From Agrypnia vestita (Eukaryota; Arthropoda; Insecta; Trichoptera; Phryganeidae): a stretch of DNA of 64,000 bases. This document shows, one piece after another, positions 58,391-64,000 of this stretch. A model generated the notes under the pieces. That model made no database searches, was not told the DNA's origin, and saw only the letters and a program-made list of their open reading frames with translations. The stretch is from contig JADDOH010002290.1 of the NCBI GenBank assembly GCA_016648135.1, positions 273,206 to 337,205 of the forward strand, in the 5' to 3' direction. Each line of letters begins with the position of its first letter. Within the stretch, counting starts at the first letter, position 1. The position numbers were made by a program, and so were the translations under genes.

Positions 58391-58550
58391 TTGTGTTTTA
58401 TTTCGATTTTTTCACACAATTTTTATTTCAAACACAAATTAAACACGTATCAAAAAATGTAATATTCACTGCCACTGTAACATATATGTGTTTATTTTAT
58501 TTTCAATAAACAATCTTGCCTGACCATCGCGTCTTAGGTCAGATAATTTA
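58391..58550. other. Noncoding spacer
   Basis: No feature recognised. Confidence 0.3.
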
Positions 58551-58907
58551 AATTTTTTCGATTTCAACATTGAGTGTGTAAATGAAACGATTTCATTTAC
58601 ACACTCAATGTTGATATAAAATTTTTAATATCAACATTGAGTGTGTAAATGAAATCACCAAGCTCAATAAAAGTGTTGATATAAATTCGAACACAATAGG
58701 TGGGTACAATAAATTTTCCCGATTTTTTTTATTTATTAATAAATTTTTTCGATTTCAACATTGAGTGTGTAAATGAAACGATTTCATTTACACAGTCAAT
58801 GTTGATATAAAAATTTTAATATCAAAATTGAGTGTGTAAATGAAATCGCCAAGCTCAATAAAAGTGTTGATATAAATTCGAACACAATAGGTACAATAAA
58901 TTTTCCA
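58551..58907. repeat. Tandem pair of ~190/167-bp foldback-containing units
   Basis: Unit 1 starts at 58551 and unit 2 at 58742. Each contains CAACATTGAGTGTGTAAATG, its inverted complement, then again the direct form, then 'aagctcaataaaagtgttga' and 'cgaacacaatagg'. Within each unit the ~23-bp word TTTACACACTCAATGTTGA appears in both orientations, so each unit can form hairpins. Recent tandem duplication is the simplest explanation. Confidence 0.85.
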
Positions 58908-59644
58908 TCCATTATTTACAAACTAGCACAAAATTATTACATCTGGAAAAATTAGATAAGGTTAAAAAACACCCACTTTTGAAAACTGTACAGACTTTTT
59001 TATAAAGTATGTTTACGTGATGTTTTTCAGTTTTTTAGTTTTCTTCTCAATATAATATAAGATAATTTAGGCTTACAAGACCATTCAAACTGTTGACAAT
59101 AAAAATAGTTTAGAGAGTTTCCAGCGAATAATTCAACATTTCCTCTTTTTTTCCGAGTACGTGATCACAGTACGAAACAATGCTGTTATGGTTAAACTTC
59201 TTCGGTGAAATTCAAAAGAATTGAAGGTAATAGATATCTTCTTCTAAATATTCAAATGTCTGATATTTTTTAGTTTATTTAAGATGGTGAACCCAATAAC
59301 AATGATCTATAAATACTCAACTGAAAGATTAACTGTTTTAAATTGATATATAAATTGAAAAAAATATCGGAAAATAAACATTTAGCATTATTTAGAATTA
59401 GAAGTATACACTACAAGCTACAACTGATATTTATGAAGAAAGATATGGTGAAATTTCTTGAAAGGTTTAAATGATTAGGATTTTCATTGTTTATTAAAGA
59501 GTTAATTAAGGTTATTATTACGGTCGTTGGAAATTAAATTATGGTGTTAAATAAAAAGGATATTTTGTTTAGCATGTCAATATGAAATCATCAAGATTTT
59601 TCTTTTCTCGTAATGACGTTTGTAACAATACTTGTATTTTTCAG
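58908..59644. other. Noncoding, probably intron
   Basis: AT-rich, ending in a polypyrimidine tract and TTTTTCAG acceptor at 59644. Confidence 0.35.
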
Positions 59645-59816
59645 AGTCACGCGTTGGCGTTGACCAGAGGTTGCAAAACGTCCCCAGCCGGCGGGGGTGG
59701 CTGCGAGGGGGCGGAGCGTCCGCCCAGCCACCCCCCGCGGGTCGCGCCGCACACGGAGCACACGGACGCCCTGCTCGTCCCCAAGAAGGAAGGCTTCGAC
59801 CTCAGCAAGACGTCGG
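59645..59816 (+). CDS. Candidate internal exon of an unrecognised gene
   Basis: GC content jumps sharply exactly between a consensus acceptor (CTTGTATTTTTCAG, AG at 59643-59644) and a consensus donor (GG|GTGAGT at 59817). Length 172. The frame starting at 59645 is open and protein-like: SHALALTRGCKTSP, a Gly/Pro-rich linker, then TDALLVPKKEGFDLSKTS. All other frames are also open because of the G+C content, so the frame is inferred from the downstream exon phase (one base left over, matching an entry phase of two bases at 62866). I do not recognise the family; the Pro/Gly-rich part looks like a disordered linker. It could alternatively be a CpG-rich noncoding island with accidental splice words. 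Confidence 0.6.
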
Positions 59817-60140
59817 GTGAGTCAACCACTAATGCCAACCTCGACAAGACTTCGCTATTTAGGTGTTTCATCATGTTTGATGGTACCTTTCTTAGCAACA
59901 TCTCATATATAACTTGTAAAATGACACAAATCGCTCTTTAAGGTCGGATTGCTTATTTTAAAGAAGAAGAAGAAGAGCTTGTTTACCGCGATGGCAACTA
60001 TACCAATAATCGGGGCTATTCTAAAGATAGCAATATAGCATTAGTATCATGTCTTCACCGCTAGTAGGTATATAAGATTGTCGCTTCGTCAATTTTGACG
60101 TTTAGCAGATGTTTTGACAATGGTCGTAGAAAGCTTACGC
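59817..60140. other. Presumed intron, start
   Basis: AT-rich after the donor; short (GAA)n run at 59962-59977. Confidence 0.35.
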
Positions 60141-60324
60141 GTATACCTCTTTCCATTTAAGAAAGACAATCGAATTAGTATGTGTAAGCCGTCCGTACGA
60201 GGCACATTGTGTCGTTGTGTTGGTTTTTACACCCGTAAACATCAATACAACGAAATAATGTGCGTAGTACGTACGGCTTACACATTCTAATTCGATTGCC
60301 TTTCTTAAATGGAAAGTGGTCTAC
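60141..60324. repeat. Foldback family F, copy 3
   Basis: Arms GTATACCTCTTTCCATTTAA...GTGTAAGCCGTCCGTACGA and the complementary right arm ending AATGGAAAGTGGTCTAC. Lies within the presumed intron. Confidence 0.85.
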
Positions 60325-60910
60325 GTCCCGTCTATTTTATGTCATTGTAATTATAACATTGTTGTTATAATGAAAATACGAAAGATTATATGATTGACTT
60401 CATTATTAAAATGTTTCATCATGTTTAACGATGATATACTGTTTATTATTATAATTTTGATATTTGAGCTTCATATTCGCAATGGCAACCTTCGAAAACC
60501 AGGCATAATATTGGCTCTTTATACTGGTGGTTCCGAGTTTAAATTCCGTCACTTATATCATTGTGATTTTTCCAAGCCTGGAAATTTTGTGATATTTTGC
60601 ACTACAGTAATTGACCCTCGTGACCCGTTTAGTGCTAAAAATTAAATCTATAAAATAAAATTATGGAGTTTTATAGAGACATATTATTATCCTATTATTT
60701 TTCGCTGCATGCGCCTGCATCGCATTCATTAACATTTTTCGTCATTCATTTTGACGTATATAAATATAAATATAGTAACGGACCATGGTTTCCTCTTGCA
60801 TATAAATGCTAAAAATACGGTTCTTTTAGATTATAAGAATACTTACACTTGTATTTTATATTTTATATGGGATGTAAAGATTATTATTACGGTCGTTAGA
60901 CATATTTCAC
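60325..60910. other. Noncoding
   Basis: No gene; a short open frame at 60394-60645 shows no domain. Confidence 0.3.
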
Positions 60911-60944
60911 TGTAAATGGTTACGGATATATTTCCGAGAAACGA

Positions 60945-60988
60945 TTCTCGGCGTTTCGTTGAAGTCATATTCAACGTCATCAGGAGAA
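60945..60988 (-). ncRNA. Hammerhead motif with altered cleavage triplet
   Basis: Minus strand: stem I TTCTC, CTGATGA (complement of 60977-60983), C, perfect 6-bp stem II GTTGAA/TTCAAC with loop TATGAC, GAAA (60954-60957), CGC, then C where T of the NTH triplet is expected, and stem I GAGAA (60945-60949). The GTC to GCC change should abolish cleavage. Confidence 0.65.
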
Positions 60989-61014
60989 CGATAGAGAATC
61001 CGCGGGTACAGGTC

Positions 61015-61060
61015 ATTCTCCTGATGACGTTGAATACGACTTCAACAAAACGTCGAGAAT
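61015..61060 (+). ncRNA. Hammerhead motif with altered GAAA
   Basis: Stem I ATTCTC (61015-61020) with GAGAAT (61055-61060), CTGATGA (61021-61027), C, stem II GTTGAA/TTCAAC (61029-61034, 61041-61046) with loop TACGAC, then AAAA in place of GAAA (61047-61050), CG, and the triplet GTC (cleavage predicted after C61054). The G-to-A change at G12 is expected to be strongly damaging; everything else fits. Confidence 0.65.
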
Positions 61061-61112
61061 TGTCTCTCGGAAAAACATACGATTCGTATAAAATATCCAA
61101 CCATTTACAGTT

Positions 61113-61914
61113 AAATAAAATATGTAAATATTGAAAGATGAGGAAAAGAACTTACTTTCACTAACTCTTTTCCTTTTCTCTCGGTATTCCCGTTACAACC
61201 GTTACTTATTTACACTCGTAATTCTGGCTCATTTTGTCAGTACCTAATCAATTAATTGCTTGTATTTCCATCTAATCCATGTAAAATTCTATATTTGAAA
61301 GTAGGCAGTTTAAAACTTCACCTGTCAATTATAGACTATTATTGTTCTCGAAACATAAGTAGTAAAATATAAAATTATATTTAAACTCACGTAGAGGTTA
61401 CACAGTTTATGTTTTTCACCCAATTAAATGATCACGATTAATCTCTACAACTATAACGCCAAATCCGACTTTAACGCAAATCCAACTTTAACGCCAAAAA
61501 TAATATAGTTATATTTTATTGTAAATTAAACAACATATATATTTACATTACATCTAGTCCGTTGATTTTGGCCTAACGCATCAAATAAATGATAAAAAAG
61601 TATGTGTTAAATGCTTTTAACGATAATCATGAGTCAATGGCGTGAATTCGTTTTAGGCGCCTGGAGCGAATTTCGGATTTGCGCCCCCTTTTCTGTTGTA
61701 CACAATGTCGTACATACATTTAAGCAATGGCTTGTAAAATGCTATTAACACTGCAAGAGCTACTTGATAACGTCAATTAAGTGAATTCACGGTCTACAAT
61801 AAAAACTTTTTACCTACTTATGTTGGTCCATAATGCTAATGTAAATTGTATTGATAATGTGACGCGGTGTAATTTGTTCAGATATAATAATAATATTGCT
61901 TATCAATGAATGAT
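61113..61914. other. Noncoding, presumed intron
   Basis: No feature recognised except 61445-61495, which holds three near-direct copies of 'cgccaaatccgactttaacg'. Confidence 0.35.
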
Positions 61915-62395
61915 TAGGTTATTCTAATTTAAACTTAATTGAACTTTGTAATGCACACACGTTGAGTTAATTTAACACGACTATAGTTTCGAAAGGAGCA
62001 GTCCCTCTCATCATCAGGTGCAATTTGTAACTAACCTAAATACAGAATTTATGAAAATATTTGCGTAGAGTAACGGGTCGCGGAGCAGTGTGGGTAATTT
62101 TTTTACGTATGATGTTGTTTATGAGTTTTTTCTCAAAATTCAAGTTCTTTTGAATTTCAACGGTTTCCAAACTGTTCATTATCAAACCTTTATGAGGAAA
62201 CGAGTGTAGTGGTTTTAGTCAGTGATTATCAAAAGAATGATTGGTATTAATTATACGGTTGGCGAATTCTGAGAAATTTTTGTTCCTTAAACAATGGCGA
62301 TATTCCTTTATTCTTATATAGAGGTTTCTTGTGGTTTGGCTTATGTACTTACTCTCACATCTCCACACGTAAAGTTCAATTTAGTAAAAATTAAA
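61915..62395 (-). mobile_element. Penelope-like element 3' end, second copy
   Basis: Minus strand: CGD, YISQTTRNLYIRIKEYRH (GIY-YIG module end; the Gly after YI is Ser), then FANRIINTNHSFDNH, a stop, LKPLHSFPHKGLIMNSLETV and EIQKNLNFE. Same protein and 3' region as 5353-5900. One in-frame stop plus changes around the GIY part; 5'-truncated. A hammerhead lies in the 3' part (61975-62021). Confidence 0.8.
61975..62021 (-). ncRNA. Hammerhead ribozyme motif in Penelope-like 3' region
   Basis: Minus strand: stem I GCAC (62018-62021), CTGATGA (62011-62017), T, stem II GAGAGG/CCTTTC (one G-T pair), GAAA (61987-61990), self-complementary stem III ACTATAGT, triplet GTC, stem I GTGT. All core bases are conserved; better preserved than the copy at 5429. 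Confidence 0.75.
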
Positions 62396-62865
62396 ATAAT
62401 CATATTGCACCATAAAGTAACAGCGATAATATGAATGATTTGGTATTCACTTCATGGTGTAACATTTAAAAAAATATATTTTTATATTTATTTAAACTGT
62501 ACTACACACTAAATATTTGAATTATTTATTAGTATATAGTTTCGGGAGGAGGATGAAAAGAAAGGCTACTCTATAAATAATAGTAGTGATAAACAACTCA
62601 ATTATTGTATATATAAAGTTTATATAAAAAAAAATCGTATTCCAATTTCGTTAAAAAATTACCTCAATGGTTGTTTAGTCTCATACTAGATCGTGCTTAG
62701 TGTTCAAAACATTTCTATTCATATTTTGTGTAAATTTGGAAATATTTTGTCTTATGTTGTAATATTTAATGCTATATTTATATCGATGAAAATTTTTATG
62801 AATTATGAGCTATTCAGATTAATAAATTCTATTCCTCTTTTTGACTCCGACTCGAACGTCGCTAG
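62396..62865. other. Noncoding, presumed intron end
   Basis: AT-rich; ends in a C/T-rich stretch (ATTCCTCTTTTTGACTCCGA) and the acceptor CGCTAG at 62860-62865. Confidence 0.35.
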
Positions 62866-62994
62866 TTGCGCCACTGGTCAACGTAAAGTACCTGACCGTT
62901 TACAGTTGCCAGACTATGGACACGCTGGTGACGGCCTTCTTCTCGGAACTGTTTTACAAAAAGATGCACGTGACCGCTTCACAATCTCTCTGCC
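62866..62994 (+). CDS. Candidate internal exon of an unrecognised gene
   Basis: Block of coding-like composition (G or C at most third positions: CTG, GTG, ACG, GCC, TTC) between an acceptor (CGCTAG) and a donor (TGCC|GTAAAT at 62995). Length 129, a multiple of three, entering with two bases and leaving with one, which matches the phase left by the exon at 59645. Combined reading gives LVNVKYLTVYSCQTMDTLVT, then FFSELFYKKMHVTASQSLC. It contains a moderately hydrophobic stretch (LVTAFFSELF) and a Lys pair; no family recognised with confidence. The acceptor is weak and the frame stays open past the donor, so the 3' boundary is uncertain. Part of an old gene or retrocopy is the alternative. Confidence 0.5.
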
Positions 62995-63944
62995 GTAAAT
63001 TGTACAAAGCCGAATGGGAAATTCCAGTTTCCCAATTACCTTTTTTTTATTTACACTCTTCAATTTACATCTTCGTCGCGCGTTTTTCTATTGGGAATAA
63101 TTCTTGATTCATTGCTTACATTTTTCTGTCGTTTTTTACTACGGCGGTGAATGCAATTTGCACGAATGGTGATACCATAAAACAGACGATTTTAATGATC
63201 TTCTCTGTTCGAGCTGCTGTTAGATTTGGATTCATCACAATGGCCGATATTGAAATTGAGATAACACAGAATTGCAACAATAAACATTTTATTTTTAAAT
63301 CCTTTTGTATTGTGTTGTCACGTACCTATTCACCGCTATGGGATTAGATTTAAAAACATTCCTAAATGATAAATTTTATTTGGAAATTTTTAACACGTTT
63401 ATGCATCAAAACCCACGAGAATTATCACTTGAAATAAGTATCGCTTCGTATCGTGCCGCTCGTTGAACGCAGTTTTAACTTGGATTTGCCTGGCGCTTGG
63501 TGTCGAGCTATAAATAGAGGTCCACATTTTTCTGGATTATTCGAAGATGCTCCGGACCCTTCCGGAAGCCTCGTGTAACCTCCACTCGGGTTGTATAATA
63601 TCTACTTACAAGATGGAGTGTGTAATAAAAAGAAAAAATATATTTAAATCTTTTTTTCTTTATTTCGTTACCACCAATATTCCTACATTATTTACCTCAA
63701 AACTTAAAAGTCCCTTTTAAAATAATGCAAACCGCTAGATGTCATCGGCATATAGAATGATAAAATTACGCGTCAGCATTTAATTATTTTTTTGAATATT
63801 TGACAAATTTAAGAGCGAGTATTGTTCAGAAAAAGGGTCAAATATTAATTACAAGACTGCGAACATTGCCAACCCTTATTCTTCTCACATATTTGATAAA
63901 ATATAGATTATTCTACCGTCACGCCTTAGATTTTGCTTAAATAA
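62995..63944. other. Noncoding or intron, with promoter-like block
   Basis: No further exon seen. 63430-63590 is GC-richer and includes CTATAAATAGAGG (63508-63520). Confidence 0.35.
63505..63580 (+). promoter_or_regulatory. Possible core promoter: TATA box and clustered TTC/GAA words
   Basis: GAGCTATAAATAGAGG is a near-ideal TATA box (TATAAATA at 63509-63516). About 25 bases downstream lies ATTATTCGAAGATGCTCCGG and CCTTCCGGAAGCC, with opposed TTC/GAA words as in heat-shock elements (which usually lie upstream of TATA). No coding start with support follows in the remaining DNA. Confidence 0.25.
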
Positions 63945-64000
63945 GTAACTAACTCACAATCACAACGTTTCTTCGCAGATTAGGCTGAGTATAAAACGTC
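63945..64000 (-). mobile_element. 3' tail of a 20284-family non-LTR element, cut by the window edge
   Basis: Minus strand ends in a TTAG/TGAG-type tail (complement of GTAACTAACTCACAATCACAAC) after a GAAGAAACG.TGTGATTG stretch that resembles the CGGCGTGATGGTTAG end of the 20284 copy. The rest lies outside. Confidence 0.6.

Larger units (their letters stand above)
60911..61112. repeat. Inverted repeat holding two opposed hammerhead motifs
   Basis: Arms ACTGTAAATGGTTACGGATA... / complement ...TATCCAACCATTTACAGT, plus the inner TTGAAGTC.TATTCAACGTCATCAGGAGAA sequence and its complement. Each arm contains one hammerhead motif (60945-60988 minus, 61015-61060 plus). Open frames on both strands here arise from the inverted symmetry and are not genes. 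Confidence 0.85.

Noticed and set aside
59647..59912. Alternative frames and the antisense frame over the 59645 exon
   Set aside because: Open because of high G+C. The chosen frame is the one whose phase fits the downstream exon and which lacks long Arg/Ala/Pro-only runs.
60843..61134. Two open frames with similar peptides on opposite strands (FVEV.FNVIRR)
   Set aside because: They come from the inverted repeat at 60911-61112; the matching peptides are a by-product of the symmetry.
62866..63107. Insect odorant-receptor C-terminal exon
   Set aside because: The aromatic/Trp pattern (LYKAEWEIP) is faintly similar, but the membrane segment and conserved residues are missing, and the best donor lies before this part.
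1..64000. CRISPR array, bacterial operon or prophage
   Set aside because: No evenly spaced direct repeats with unique spacers, no ribosome binding sites with tight gene packing; splice signals, SINEs and telomere units point to a eukaryote.
1..64000. Ribosomal RNA genes or R2-type insertions
   Set aside because: No conserved rRNA core sequence seen on either strand.

Overview
The window looks like noncoding, repeat-packed nuclear DNA from an arthropod. It is AT-rich, has no operons and no rRNA genes, and contains no long intact host ORF. It carries four (TTAGG)-type telomere units, many 5'-truncated non-LTR retrotransposons, Penelope-like elements, tRNA-derived SINEs and foldback elements. 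Recurrent TAGGTA/GTACCTAC words hint at a lepidopteran; that is an impression, not a measurement.

Host gene content is thin. The best evidence is two GC-richer, coding-like blocks on the + strand near the right end (59645-59816 and 62866-62994). Each has an AG acceptor and a GT donor, and their reading phases are compatible, so they may be consecutive exons of one unrecognised gene whose introns fill much of the window. A partial ORF at the left edge (1-381) has one in-frame stop and is also unrecognised. Several GC-rich noncoding islands (for example 3541-3770, 9545-9780, 13960-14220, 18835-19075, 30990-31440, 32890-33250, 48455-48575) stand out as possible regulatory DNA.

The rest is mostly mobile DNA. 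(i) Non-LTR elements: a young 5'-truncated insertion at 20284-21276 with a perfect 14-bp target-site duplication and an open reverse-transcriptase C-terminus, plus related or distinct 3' fragments at 9905, 21790, 27957, 36840, 46262, 47450 and 63945. (ii) Two Penelope-like 3' ends with GIY-YIG endonuclease remains (5353-5900 and 61915-62395). (iii) A SINE family with five copies, two of them head-to-tail inverted neighbours. (iv) At least six foldback or MITE-like families and a six-copy ~300-bp family.

The most interesting signal crosses these families: a hammerhead-ribozyme core (CTGANGA, stem II hairpin, GAAA, very short self-complementary stem III, NTH triplet, closing stem I). It occurs downstream of both Penelope GIY-YIG remnants, inside a short terminal-inverted-repeat element present in four copies, in a separate copy at 40709-40749, and as an inverted pair at 60945-61060 in which the two copies carry complementary core defects. 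Hammerheads are known in Penelope-like elements; their presence in the short inverted-repeat family and in the inverted pair deserves a check.
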